From positions 1 to 64,000 of the forward strand of contig NZ_JBALOV010000002.1 of the NCBI RefSeq assembly GCF_036965045.1: a stretch of 64,000 nt of DNA. The letters are read 5' to 3'. This DNA comes from Ferdinandcohnia sp036965045. Its GTDB lineage: Bacteria; Bacillota; Bacilli; Bacillales; Bacillaceae_L. Numbering within the stretch: position 1 is the stretch's first letter; the number at the start of each line of letters is the position of its first letter. Shown here one piece after another: positions 41,269-50,160 of this stretch. The notes under the pieces were generated by a model that worked only from the letters and a program-made list of their open reading frames with translations, was not told where the DNA came from and searched no databases. The translations under genes and the position numbers were made by a program.

Positions 41269-42655
41269 GTATAAAGTATTTTCAATGTTTGATGGGGTTG
41301 GAGGCTTCGTAGTAGGTCTTGATAACGCCAACTTAACACTCAAAGAACCGTTCTTTGAAACAACACACACTAATCAATTTGAACCCTCTCGTAAATCACA
41401 AGATGCCTTTGAAGTAGGTGTCTATAATTATCCGCATGTTCAACACAGTAATGACGATATCATGCAGGTCTCAAATAAATATTTCGAGGAAATGAAAGCT
41501 CAAGGTGTAAACATGATAGTTGGTGGGTTCCCTTGCCAAGACTATTCTGTTGCTCGTTCTAAAAAACATGAAATGGGTATCGAAGGGAAGAAAGGTGTTC
41601 TCTTTTGGGAAATCATTCGTGCGGTTAACCATATCAAACCTGAATATTTGATTTTAGAAAACGTTGACCGTTTATTAAAATCACCATCTTCACAACGTGG
41701 ACGAGACTTTGCAATTATGCTTGGGGCTTTTGCTCAACTTGGTTACTCTGTTGAATGGCGTGTGATTAACGCAGCAGATTATGGGCGCTCTCAACGTCGC
41801 CGCCGTGTGTTCTTTTATGTGTATCGAAATGACACACCATTTGCCTTGGCGATGGATGAAAAGTATGGCAAGCCTAAGAAAGAGAAAAATATCATGACAT
41901 ATGATGAAGCAACTTTCGATAACTACATCTTTCAAGATGGATTGTTCGCTCGTCAATTTCCAATTAAACAAGAGGCATACAAGAAACGGCGCTACTCGGA
42001 TACATTGTCTGATAAAGACATCCTCAATGAAGAGTACATCGTAGACATTTCTGACAATTTTACAGGTACTATTTGGAATACTGGTATTATGCGTTACGGT
42101 CAATACTTCACGATTGATACGGAACCAGTTATGGAAGCACCAAAGACATTGGGTGAAATTGTTCGGGAAGCGAAGGAATATTATGTACGTGAACATGGTG
42201 AAGAAGAGTACAACCAATATATCGCAAATTACCAGTTTGACGATGACAATCCAAAGCTTAAAAAATTTGAATACTTACGTGGTCCTAAAAAAATTAAGCG
42301 AGTAGCTGATAACGGTCATGAATATACCTTTAGTGAAGGTGGGATGAGTCCGTATGATTCTCTCGACTTGCCGGGACGCACAATGCTTACAAGTGAAGGT
42401 TCTGTAAACCGTTCAACACATCTGCTTAAAGTCGATGGAAAATACCGACTGCTTACACCGATTGAAGCTGAATTATTGCAAGATTTCCCACCAGACTGGA
42501 CAAAATTCAAAAAGGATAGTCTTGGAAATGTCTATGAGGTTTCAGACCGTATGCGTTTGTTCTTCATGGGGAATGCCTTAGTTACAGGAATCGTTGAACG
42601 TATAGGAATTGAGTTAGGAGAAATCGTACGTGAGTACAATACAGTAGAAGTTTAA
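41261..42655 (+). CDS. DNA (cytosine-5) methyltransferase, M.Sau3AI-like
   Basis: This 464-residue SAM-dependent C5-cytosine methyltransferase has motif I MFDGVGGFVVGL (9-20) and motif IV GGFPCQDYS with nucleophile Cys92. ENV at 133-135 is motif VI and SQRRRRVFF near 177-185 is motif VIII, with a target-recognition region and terminal motifs IX-X (FFMGNALVTGIVERIG). It pairs with the Sau3AI-type nuclease, so it should methylate the C of GATC and protect host DNA. The ATG at 41261 overlaps the controller gene. Codon usage is less AT-biased than most island neighbours. A terminator lies downstream. Confidence 0.9.
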   Translation: MSKYKVFSMFDGVGGFVVGLDNANLTLKEPFFETTHTNQFEPSRKSQDAFEVGVYNYPHVQHSNDDIMQVSNKYFEEMKAQGVNMIVGGFPCQDYSVARSKKHEMGIEGKKGVLFWEIIRAVNHIKPEYLILENVDRLLKSPSSQRGRDFAIMLGAFAQLGYSVEWRVINAADYGRSQRRRRVFFYVYRNDTPFALAMDEKYGKPKKEKNIMTYDEATFDNYIFQDGLFARQFPIKQEAYKKRRYSDTLSDKDILNEEYIVDISDNFTGTIWNTGIMRYGQYFTIDTEPVMEAPKTLGEIVREAKEYYVREHGEEEYNQYIANYQFDDDNPKLKKFEYLRGPKKIKRVADNGHEYTFSEGGMSPYDSLDLPGRTMLTSEGSVNRSTHLLKVDGKYRLLTPIEAELLQDFPPDWTKFKKDSLGNVYEVSDRMRLFFMGNALVTGIVERIGIELGEIVREYNTVEV

Positions 42656-42705
42656 GTTAATAATGTTTGTTTTTAAAATAATTCATACACAAGTACAACA
42701 AGAAG

Positions 42706-42730
42706 AAGGACTCATAATCGAGTCCTTTTT
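42706..42730 (+). terminator. Terminator after methyltransferase
   Basis: AAGGACTC / GAGTCCTT hairpin with six-base loop followed by TTTG. Confidence 0.85.
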
Positions 42731-42908
42731 GTTATCAATAAAGATGCATTATTAAGATGGGCTGTATTGTAAAATTAGAAATGAACCTTATTGCACTAAC
42801 TGATTAAATCTTTTAGAAACATTAAATACACCGAACACTAGAATTGTTATAAAATAAACGAGACAGGAGATATTATATTGTCAATAACGGTGATTGAGAG
42901 GAAATAAT

Positions 42909-43103
42909 ATGTTTAAAATATTTATACCGGATGACGAATTAATAATTGTAAGAGCGAAAAAAGATTTTAGAACTAATGGATATAACGTTAAAAAAGGGGA
43001 ACTTTTCAATGCCTCAGAAAAAGAAGGGGTAATTGTAAATGGTAGTTTCGCGTGTACTTTGGGCAGTCCTAATTTCGAGTCTTGGTTTGAAATAATCTCC
43101 TAA
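42909..43103 (+). CDS. Hypothetical protein (64 aa)
   Basis: ATG at 42909 with AGAGGAAAT upstream opens a 64-residue frame. The product is beta-rich (FKIFIPDDELIIVRAKKDF, then NVKKGELFNASEKEGVIVNG), resembling a small SH3-like or OB-like barrel, but no family is recognised. It stands alone at the right part of the island, about 250 bases after the methyltransferase. A downstream hairpin at 43258 may terminate it. Confidence 0.6.
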   Translation: MFKIFIPDDELIIVRAKKDFRTNGYNVKKGELFNASEKEGVIVNGSFACTLGSPNFESWFEIIS

Positions 43104-43257
43104 GATAACTATTAAACTAATTGATTCATAAATTTGTTGTCAATACTGAAAGCGCCTATCCAATGGCACCAAACTCGATGCTATATTAATTACCCAGAGC
43201 GGGAGAAAAAATGAGTCATTACTTGGTATAATTACTCCGTGGGATATAATAAAAAAT

Positions 43258-43293
43258 CCATAAGGCAAAGCAGTACGAAACTTTGCCTTATGG
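43258..43293 (+). terminator. Strong hairpin, probable terminator
   Basis: Perfect 13-bp arms CCATAAGGCAAAG / CTTTGCCTTATGG with a 10-base loop. No T tract on the plus strand; A-rich sequence on the left would give a T tract for minus-strand transcripts. Confidence 0.55.
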
Positions 43294-43433
43294 TGCTAGT
43301 TGAAAGTCTTATTACAACTGACTTCCGGTTTAGCTTCAACAAGTAAGGTAAACACCACTACATCCGTTTTGAAAAAGTGTCTGCGACCTAATGTCAAGAC
43401 ATGTTGAGGCAGTTGCTCAGTTATTATTAAAAG

Positions 43434-43963
43434 TGTAAAAAACAAATAAACTCTTCCGAACAAAAATAAACATTTCCGATTCAGGCTCGGTTTTCGTTAA
43501 AATAAACATTTCCGATTTCCTATTCTGATTCAATATGATCCCGGTTTTTCCTCAGTAGGAACCCGGGATTTTTTCTGATATAATCCAATAGAAAATCAAT
43601 AAAATTTCAATTGTTTTATGTGGATTAAATCTTACTAAATCCTTGCTGTATCAGTATTTTTTCAATAGTTTATTCACTCAGCTATTCAATAAGAGACTGA
43701 AGGTCTCATCCAATCTTTTCTCAATGTTTTTTCTTATTTCCCTAAACCATTTCTTCGTTTATTCTTCTCTCCATTATCGGAAGACTTTATTTTAACTACC
43801 GAAAATACATGAAAAAAATGAGGAAAAACAGGCGGAAAAACAGTCTTATTTAAATCGAAAAAGGTCCAAAATAGGGGTTCAGTAGGAAATCTTTATTTTA
43901 ACTCGAACGGAAGAATGCGGGTTTGAGGTGGGGGTTTTCGGAAGGGTTTATTTTGGGTATACA
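43434..43963. mobile_element. 530-bp miniature Tn7-like element (non-autonomous)
   Basis: The ends are TGTA...TACA. The first 26 bases and the reverse complement of the last 26 agree at about three quarters of positions. Three sites of consensus AAATAAANNNTTCCGA lie in one orientation at the left (43444, 43464, 43500). Three in the opposite orientation lie at the right (43777, 43883, 43938; the middle one imperfect). The element is flanked by AAAAG on both sides (43429-43433 and 43964-43968), a 5-bp target duplication. It has no ORF; a hairpin with T run (near 43546-43580) lies inside. End structure and duplication length are those of Tn7-like transposons. Confidence 0.8.
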
Positions 43964-44033
43964 AAAAGAAGCAGCTGTCCCCAAATAGAGATGCCAGCTT
44001 CATTTTAATAAGTAAATAAAAAATCAAGTATAC

Positions 44034-44068
44034 CAGCAGTGTAATTTTCACAGGAAATAACACTGCTG
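44034..44068. terminator. Hairpin between mobile element and rpiR gene
   Basis: CAGCAGTG / CACTGCTG stem extended by AT pairs. Without a clear upstream gene its role is uncertain. The remaining 43964-44202 shows no gene. Confidence 0.4.
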
Positions 44069-44202
44069 TTAGCATTTCTTTGAGTAATTAAATGCTGAAA
44101 TTAGTATTACACACTTCAATTTTAGTTGATTTGGAAGTTTGTTATAATAATGGGGAGGGTATTGTTTAAAGGTATTGGTGAATTTCTAGGAGGTTACCTG
44201 TC

Positions 44203-44988
44203 ATGAGTTTGGAAGCGCTAATTAATAAATATTATGATCAATTAAACGATAATGACTTGCATGTAATTAGTTTCATTAGTCAAAATATAGAGATGTGTAA
44301 GGACAAAACAGTAACGGAAATTGCAAAGTATTGTAATGTCTCTCCTTCTACTATAATAAGGACAACAAAAAAACTCAGCTTTGATGGGTACAGTGAATTC
44401 CGCTATTTTCTAAAAGAAGAGGCTGATCGAATTAAAAAAATAAAAATGCCCGATACTCAACTTTTTAATAGCTCAACTTTATTAAAAGATGTGAAGGAGA
44501 CCATAAAGCTCTTTGAAGACGATAAAAGTTTAGAAAAAATTTATGAATTATTTTTAAAGTCTAATCGTATTTTTGCATATGGAACCGGATATGGGCAAAA
44601 TTTGATGCTTAAAGAATTCTCAAGATGTTTATTAAATAATAATATATATTTAAATATCATCCCAAGCAGAACTGAACTTGAATTAATCTCTCCAACATTA
44701 ACTCAGGATGATTTAATATTGGTTGCATCTCTATCTGGAAATATCAAATCAGTTGATTCAATAATGAAGCATATATCCGTAAAGCAAGTGCCTATGGTAT
44801 CTGTTACTGTTTTTTCAAGAAATGAATTAGCTTATTTAGCAGACTATAATCTTTATTACCAGGTTTCAAACCTGAATAAAATTAACCAATTAAACAACAC
44901 ATCATATTGTACCTTAAATCTAGTATTAAGTTTATTGTACGAAGGATTCACAAATTATGTTCAAAGCAGTAGAGAGTTTCAGGAATGA
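44203..44988 (+). CDS. MurR/RpiR family transcriptional regulator
   Basis: The 261-residue regulator has an N-terminal HTH_6 domain (TVTEIAKYCNVSPSTIIRTTKKL, about residues 37-59) and a C-terminal SIS sugar-phosphate-binding domain (FAYGTGYGQNL near 126; VASLSGNIKS near 174). Such proteins sense amino-sugar or other sugar phosphates and control the adjacent catabolic genes. AGGAGG precedes the ATG. It is monocistronic, ends at a long perfect hairpin, and is convergent with the EIIA gene. It is the likely local regulator of the PTS/NagB genes at 45-50 kb. Confidence 0.9.
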   Translation: MSLEALINKYYDQLNDNDLHVISFISQNIEMCKDKTVTEIAKYCNVSPSTIIRTTKKLSFDGYSEFRYFLKEEADRIKKIKMPDTQLFNSSTLLKDVKETIKLFEDDKSLEKIYELFLKSNRIFAYGTGYGQNLMLKEFSRCLLNNNIYLNIIPSRTELELISPTLTQDDLILVASLSGNIKSVDSIMKHISVKQVPMVSVTVFSRNELAYLADYNLYYQVSNLNKINQLNNTSYCTLNLVLSLLYEGFTNYVQSSREFQE

Positions 44989-44997
44989 TCAATATGA

Positions 44998-45042
44998 TTG
45001 AAGGGCTATTATTCAATACGTTATTGAATAATAGCCCTTCAA
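44998..45042. terminator. Long perfect bidirectional terminator
   Basis: About 21-bp arms starting TTGAAGGGCTATTATTCAAT with nearly no loop. Serves the convergent rpiR-type and EIIA genes. Confidence 0.92.
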
Positions 45043-45063
45043 TTTATAATAATATACTTTTAG

Positions 45064-45543
45064 CTATTTTACAGTTACTGTTAAAATAATAGTGTCTTTG
45101 TTGGCCGTACCATACTTATAATCTACATTTTCTACCTTATCCATATTCGTGATAATAAGGGGCGTAATGGATGATTTAGCATTTTCTTTTATTAGGTCTA
45201 TATCAAAGGAGATTAACTTTTGACCAGTAGTGACTCTATCTCCAACACTCACAAAACATTCAAATCCCTTTCCGGATAAGTTTACTGTATCAATTCCAAT
45301 GTGTAATAATATTTCCAAACCATTAGTTGATTTTAAACCTATCGCATGCAAGGTTGGGAATACCTGAATGATTTCTCCATCAATAGGTGCATATAGATTA
45401 TTTTCTGACGGTTCAAAAGCAATTCCATCACCCATCATTTTTGTAGCAAATACTTCATCAGGAACTTCAGATAGAGGAAGTCCTGTCCCGATAATAGGAG
45501 ACTTTATTTCCAATTTATTAACCTTTTTAAAAAGTTTGAACAT
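45064..45543 (-). CDS. PTS glucose-family EIIA protein (Crr-like)
   Basis: The 159-residue soluble phosphotransfer protein has the EIIA-Glc fold signature SPIIGTGLPLSEVPDEVF, LYAPIDGEIIQVFPTLHAIGLKS and the active-site His in LEILLHIGIDTVNL (near residue 86). It takes phosphate from HPr and passes it to an EIIB. The EIICB at 47.6 kb lacks an EIIA domain, so this is its probable donor. The ATG at 45543 follows GGGAAGGAAA; a longer frame is discounted. It is the second gene of an operon behind an M20 amidohydrolase with a 19-base gap. Confidence 0.93.
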   Translation of the reverse strand: MFKLFKKVNKLEIKSPIIGTGLPLSEVPDEVFATKMMGDGIAFEPSENNLYAPIDGEIIQVFPTLHAIGLKSTNGLEILLHIGIDTVNLSGKGFECFVSVGDRVTTGQKLISFDIDLIKENAKSSITPLIITNMDKVENVDYKYGTANKDTIILTVTVK

Positions 45544-45562
45544 TGAATTTCCTTCCCCGCAC

Positions 45563-46819
45563 TTATTTACAAATTTCATATACTAAATGCATCATTACAT
45601 CTATTCCTTTTTTTAGATCCTCATAATCCGTCCATTCGTCCGGATGATGTGATATACCAGCTTTACTTGGTACGTAAATCATATTAGTCGGTGCAAAATC
45701 TGTCATAATCATTGCATCGTGTCCTGTTCCGTTGTTGATGATCGTATATTTATAACCTAACTTATTACAAATGTTCTCCATGATTTCCACATTTTCCTTA
45801 GACATAACGCTCGGTGAAGTAGGATTACTATAGCCAATCCGAGCCATTTCAATCATTTCAATTTCTACATTTGTCTCTTCTTGGATTGCTTTTATTTCCT
45901 CCATCAATAGTTCTTTTAAATTAACTTTATTGAGTGTTTCTACATCAAAAGTCCTGATTTCTACTTTTGCTTGAACGTATTCCGGAACAAATTGGTTAGA
46001 ATTTGGTGAGATTTCCATTTCTCCTACAGTTCCCGTAATGCCGGGTCCTAAAGATTTGACGATTTGATTCACAGCTAAAACAAATTTTGATGCAGCAACT
46101 ACAGCATCTTTCCTAGTATCCATTGGTGCTGTAGAGTCTGCTAATTTTCCGTGGAACTTCACTTTATATCGGCCAATACCTGGAAGATATTCTACTAAAC
46201 CAATATCGATGTTGTTATCATCAAGAACTGGACCCTGTTCAATATGAAGTTCGATAAAGTTTTTAATTGAACCTTTTTCTCTTTTCGCGGCTTCTAAATC
46301 TGGAATGAGACCATATTCCTTCATTGCTTCTCTTTTCGTTAAACCATGTCTATTTTTAACAGTGTCAAGTTCTGTTTCTGTTAAAGTTCCGACAATAGCT
46401 CTGGAATTAGAAACACCTGTACTTGGTCCAAATGTTTCGCCTTCTTCAGCATTCATAGCGATGATTTCAATCGGATACTCATTTTCTATATTATTTTCAT
46501 GAAAAACACGGAGGATTTCTAAGGCAGCAACGGTACCTGCAACTCCATCAAAAGCTCCACCGTTTACAACAGAATCATAGTGGGATCCAATCATAATTAC
46601 TGGGGCATCGGTTTTTTTTCCTTCTCTACGTCCAAATAATGTCGAAAATCCATCTTCCCACACCTTTAGCCCAATTTTCTCCATCTCATTTTTTAAGTAT
46701 TCTTTGGCTAATTTATCTTCAGGAGAATAGGATGATCTTGTGACTCCATTACCTGGAGTTGCATTAAAGGTTGCTAATGTTTCGATGTCTTTAATGACTC
46801 TATCTAGATTTACCTGCAT
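45563..46819 (-). CDS. M20-family Zn-dependent amidohydrolase (N-carbamoylase/allantoate amidohydrolase type)
   Basis: The 418-residue metallohydrolase has GSHYDSVVNGGAFDGVAG (first His and bridging Asp, near 80-97), NAEEGETFG (metal-binding Glu), HIEQGPVL, GTGHDAMIM and the terminal GISHHPDEWT. This set defines the hydantoinase/carbamoylase subfamily, which hydrolyses N-carbamoyl amino acids, ureidoglycolate or allantoate. Cotranscription with a PTS EIIA is unusual and suggests a sugar-linked amide or carbamoyl substrate entering by the PTS. The ATG at 46819 follows AAAGGGA. Cytoplasmic, probably dimeric with two metal ions. Confidence 0.88.
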   Translation of the reverse strand: MQVNLDRVIKDIETLATFNATPGNGVTRSSYSPEDKLAKEYLKNEMEKIGLKVWEDGFSTLFGRREGKKTDAPVIMIGSHYDSVVNGGAFDGVAGTVAALEILRVFHENNIENEYPIEIIAMNAEEGETFGPSTGVSNSRAIVGTLTETELDTVKNRHGLTKREAMKEYGLIPDLEAAKREKGSIKNFIELHIEQGPVLDDNNIDIGLVEYLPGIGRYKVKFHGKLADSTAPMDTRKDAVVAASKFVLAVNQIVKSLGPGITGTVGEMEISPNSNQFVPEYVQAKVEIRTFDVETLNKVNLKELLMEEIKAIQEETNVEIEMIEMARIGYSNPTSPSVMSKENVEIMENICNKLGYKYTIINNGTGHDAMIMTDFAPTNMIYVPSKAGISHHPDEWTDYEDLKKGIDVMMHLVYEICK

Positions 46820-47569
46820 TATTTTATCGTCCCTTTCATGCTTATAATTGTATTGACTAACCGGGCTAATAGTAACATTAGTAATATACTGGAACAACAG
46901 ATGTAGTTGAATCAGAATTTATAATCATATTCTGAATAAATTTTCATTTTATGTAAAAATGTACGATCTTTAATGATATTTGATGGAAGCTGGAAAAATA
47001 ATATTTTGAATAATTTCGGTGGGGCAAGTTGATGTCTTTTTTAAAGGGTACAAATATTCTCTTTTGAGGTTTTCATAAAAATGGGATTTTCCTTTATTAA
47101 AAATGATAGTTGCACGATAATATCCCTAATGAAGAGTTAGTGGTGGAAAAGACTATGTAAGAAGACAGAAAATTAAAAAAACAGTTCTTTACAAATGTTT
47201 ACATTATTTGAGACCTGTAGAAAAATAATTTACAAGCTAAACAGCTATTATTTAAAGACACCTTGTAAAAGGGCCATTTCCTATGAATATTTTTTCACGA
47301 TTTGGATTTAAATTCAAAAAACGATTAAAGAGTTTTAATTGCAAGAATGTATTGTTTGGTATTTTTTCGAATGATACCATAGGTTCAGAAAGTTAAGGTG
47401 AAAGGGCTTTCCCTTTATATCGTTAATTTTCTATATAGTCTATCTTTAAAGATAATTTTATGATTATTTGAGTATGTATCCGGAGCATACAAGCATAATC
47501 AGGGGGATTAAATTACATGAATAAATCTAGATTATTTTTCCTAATTTTTAAGTTAGTAGGTGGAAAGTC
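46820..47569. other. 750-bp intergenic control region between divergent operons
   Basis: No gene is seen. TCAGAAT / ATTCTGA arms at 46912-46935 lie upstream of the amidohydrolase. A TGGTAT / ATACCA hairpin lies near 47358-47382, an AAAGGG-CTTT-CCCTTT hairpin near 47401-47416, and a larger imperfect hairpin around 47460-47503 just before the PTS gene leader. These may be operators or attenuators; none matches a known RNA family that I recognise. Confidence 0.4.
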
Positions 47570-49168
47570 ATGAGAACTAGTATTCAAAAATTTGGAAAGA
47601 CACTAATGGGTCCATTATCAATTATTGTAGCTTCGGGATTGCTACTCGGTATCGTATCAATCCTACAAAACCCGTCTCTTGTTGGTGAAACTATTGCAAA
47701 TGCTACTACGATCCAGAATTTCATAGGCGCAGTTCGAGCAATAGTTTCAATGATGTTTGGTTTACTGCCTATATTATTTGCTATTTCGGTTGCAACTGGA
47801 CTAGCAAAAGAGGATAAGGAAATTGCTGGTTTTGCTGTAGTGATAGCCTTTATTATTTTCCATGTAACGATTGGTTATCTATTACAATTAAAAGATATTA
47901 CGCTCGAAACAACTTCAGTAGAATATTTAGTTAGTCAGGGTTTAACTCAAATTCAAGCATTTGAGATTTCAAATGCATACGAAACGATGTTAGGTATATT
48001 TACGTATCGTATGGGGGTTTTTGGAGGAATACTTGTAGGATTATGGACTGCTTTCATTCATAACAGATATCATACAAAACAACTTCCTACAGCTTTTAGT
48101 TTCTTTAGTGGTAATCGTTTTGTACCAATTGTTATTATTGTTACAATTCCGTTCATTTCAATTTTAACTTTCTTTATCTGGCCTTATTTCAACAGTGCAA
48201 TCAATGGATTAGGAAACTTGATTAGTATCTCAGGAGCATTTGGTTCCTTTATGTATGGTTTTTCTGAACGATTACTGATTCCAACAGGGCTACATCACGT
48301 ATTAAATCAGTTGATTCGTTTTACACCAATAGGTGGTACAGCTGTTGTTGATGGTGAAACAGTATCGGGGGCTTTAACTATATTTAATGCAGTACTTGCA
48401 TCACCAAATCCAGATATTGAGACATTAAGACAATCAACCCGTTTTTTAACACAAGGAACCCATGCCTTCATGGTATTCGGATTACCTGCTGCATGTTATG
48501 CAATGTATAAAAGCGCTTATTTGGAACAACGACCAAAGATCAAAGGAATGTTACTTGCATCTGCTTTAACTGCATTTGTAACTGGTATTACTGAACCGAT
48601 CGAATTTGCCTTTATTTTTATCTCTCCAATTCTATGGTTATTCCATGCATTTATGGCTGGTTTGTCATTTTTCTTAATGGATATGATGAATGTTGCTGTA
48701 GGAAATGCTGGAGGCGGAATGATTGATTTAACCATTTTTGGGATTTTACAAGGTACCTATACTAGATGGTACTTAATTGTTATAGTCGGACTAGTATATG
48801 CAGTTACTTATTACTTTGTATTTAAATATGTGATAGAGAAGTTTAATGTTAAGACACCTGGTAGAAATACAGATTCTGATATAAATGAAGAAATTATTTA
48901 TGAAGAAACAGGTGCAGATCAACTAGGTGCTAATATTCTTAAAGCATTAGGTGGGAAAGAAAATGTTTTAGAAATTGACAATTGTATTTCTAGATTAAGG
49001 TTAGTATTAAATGATACTTCATTGGTAAATGAATCATTACTAAAAGCAACTGGCTCCTTGGGAATGGTTAAAATTGATAAGAAAAATATTCAAGTGGTAT
49101 ATGGACCAAAAGTAGAACAAGCAGCAAGAGCCTTAAAAAAGGAAGTAAAAAATAAATCTATTAGTTAA
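47570..49168 (+). CDS. PTS EIICB transporter, glucose/N-acetylglucosamine/maltose family
   Basis: The 532-residue membrane permease has an EIIC domain of about ten helices (residues 10-425, with GLHHVLNQ and GITEPIEFAF as substrate-region motifs). A C-terminal EIIB domain (about 450-525) carries the phospho-accepting cysteine in DNCISRLR near residue 472. It imports and phosphorylates a sugar at the cytoplasmic membrane. No EIIA domain is present; the separate EIIA at 45 kb can supply it. AGGTGGA precedes the ATG. It is followed by nagB, indicating an amino sugar such as glucosamine or a derivative. Confidence 0.9.
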   Translation: MRTSIQKFGKTLMGPLSIIVASGLLLGIVSILQNPSLVGETIANATTIQNFIGAVRAIVSMMFGLLPILFAISVATGLAKEDKEIAGFAVVIAFIIFHVTIGYLLQLKDITLETTSVEYLVSQGLTQIQAFEISNAYETMLGIFTYRMGVFGGILVGLWTAFIHNRYHTKQLPTAFSFFSGNRFVPIVIIVTIPFISILTFFIWPYFNSAINGLGNLISISGAFGSFMYGFSERLLIPTGLHHVLNQLIRFTPIGGTAVVDGETVSGALTIFNAVLASPNPDIETLRQSTRFLTQGTHAFMVFGLPAACYAMYKSAYLEQRPKIKGMLLASALTAFVTGITEPIEFAFIFISPILWLFHAFMAGLSFFLMDMMNVAVGNAGGGMIDLTIFGILQGTYTRWYLIVIVGLVYAVTYYFVFKYVIEKFNVKTPGRNTDSDINEEIIYEETGADQLGANILKALGGKENVLEIDNCISRLRLVLNDTSLVNESLLKATGSLGMVKIDKKNIQVVYGPKVEQAARALKKEVKNKSIS

Positions 49169-49254
49169 TATTTTGTTGTATTTGAAAGAAACCATTATAT
49201 CAACATCTAGGAGGGAAGATTCATTAAAGCTATTCAGTTTTAATGAAATAACAA

Positions 49255-49989
49255 ATGAAAACTATTTTTGTAAAAGATTATGATGAAATGTCAAAAAAAG
49301 CGTATGAAATAATCAAAGAAGTAATAGAAACTAAAGATGAACCAGTAATATCTATGACCACGGGTGGCTCACCAAGAGGGATGTTTAAGTTATTTGTTGA
49401 AGATATTAATAATGGCCTTGATATTAGTAACGTTACAATCATGAACTTAGATGAATATATGGGTCCAAAAGATGCTGTTTATACAGTAAGGACCTTTATG
49501 TACAAAAATTTATATAACTTAATCAATATACAGCCTAATAATATTTTCCTAATTGATGGCGAAGCACAAGATACAGATAAGGAAATTGCTCGTTATAAAG
49601 CTATCCTTGACCAATATCCTAGAGATATTCAATTACTAGGTTTAGGTACTAATGGTCATATTGGAGCAAATGAGCCGGGAACTCCTTTTGACTCAACGAT
49701 GTTCCTAGCGAAACATGACGAATCTACAATTCAAAGTACAATGAAAGAATATGGTATTGAAAGAGCTGAGGCTCCTACAGAAATGTTAACTCTCGGGTTT
49801 ACTGAAATCTTAGAAGCAAAAACAGTTTTGTTGATTGCGTCTGGAAAGCATAAAGCAGAGGCAGTGAAAGCCTTGTTAGAAGGTGAAATAACTACAGATT
49901 GCCCTGTTACAGTATTAAGAAATTGTGAAAATGCGATTGTAATCATTGACGAAGAAGCTGCATCTCTATTAGAAGATAACAACAAATAA
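49255..49989 (+). CDS. nagB: Glucosamine-6-phosphate deaminase family protein 1
   Basis: The 244-residue enzyme of the NagB/6-phosphogluconolactonase fold is predicted to convert glucosamine 6-phosphate to fructose 6-phosphate and ammonia. Acid residues D66/E67 are in NLDEY, and the catalytic loop LGTNGHIGANEPG has His135 and Glu140. GANEPG replaces the usual AFNEPG, so it belongs to a branch with possibly shifted specificity. The ATG at 49255 has no close ribosome binding site (AGGAGGG is about 36 bases upstream), and an in-frame stop prevents a longer start. It follows the PTS gene by 86 bases and ends at a terminator. Confidence 0.85.
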   Translation: MKTIFVKDYDEMSKKAYEIIKEVIETKDEPVISMTTGGSPRGMFKLFVEDINNGLDISNVTIMNLDEYMGPKDAVYTVRTFMYKNLYNLINIQPNNIFLIDGEAQDTDKEIARYKAILDQYPRDIQLLGLGTNGHIGANEPGTPFDSTMFLAKHDESTIQSTMKEYGIERAEAPTEMLTLGFTEILEAKTVLLIASGKHKAEAVKALLEGEITTDCPVTVLRNCENAIVIIDEEAASLLEDNNK

Positions 49990-49998
49990 ATACTATCT

Positions 49999-50042
49999 AA
50001 AAAAGTAGTACTGACCTTAATCATGGTTTGTACTACTTTTTT
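49999..50042 (+). terminator. Terminator after nagB
   Basis: AAAAAAGTAGTAC / GTACTACTTTTTT arms with an 18-base loop and T run. Confidence 0.85.
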
Positions 50043-50160
50043 AAAGATTCGCATCTATTGTTGTTAGGCTTTGTTTTCTGTCTTAGATAGTACTTCTAGA
50101 ATGGTTTCTTAATCGAAATATTGATTTTATAATCTACCTTGTTGGAAGTGAGGTGTAAAT

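Larger units (their letters stand above)
24711..43100. mobile_element. Genomic island with recombinases and antiphage defence genes
   Basis: The B. subtilis-like backbone stops at the last codon of rlmD, where a large serine recombinase begins in inverse orientation. Downstream are five serine recombinase-type genes, SIR2-HerA, CoiA-like, many small unknown genes and a restriction-modification system, all AT-rich. The left edge is clear. The right edge is uncertain (between about 39 and 44 kb) because I could not find a second copy of the rlmD 3' end. It may be several nested elements. Confidence 0.75.

Noticed and set aside
43145..43215. Possible C-terminal remnant of an IS transposase (frame reading APIQWHQTRCYINYPERE)
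   Set aside because: Only about 20 residues with an uncertain resemblance, and no terminal repeats or remaining coding sequence.
43893..44075. Minus-strand 60-codon frame crossing the right end of the miniature element
   Set aside because: It spans the transposon boundary, has no ribosome binding site and no recognisable sequence.
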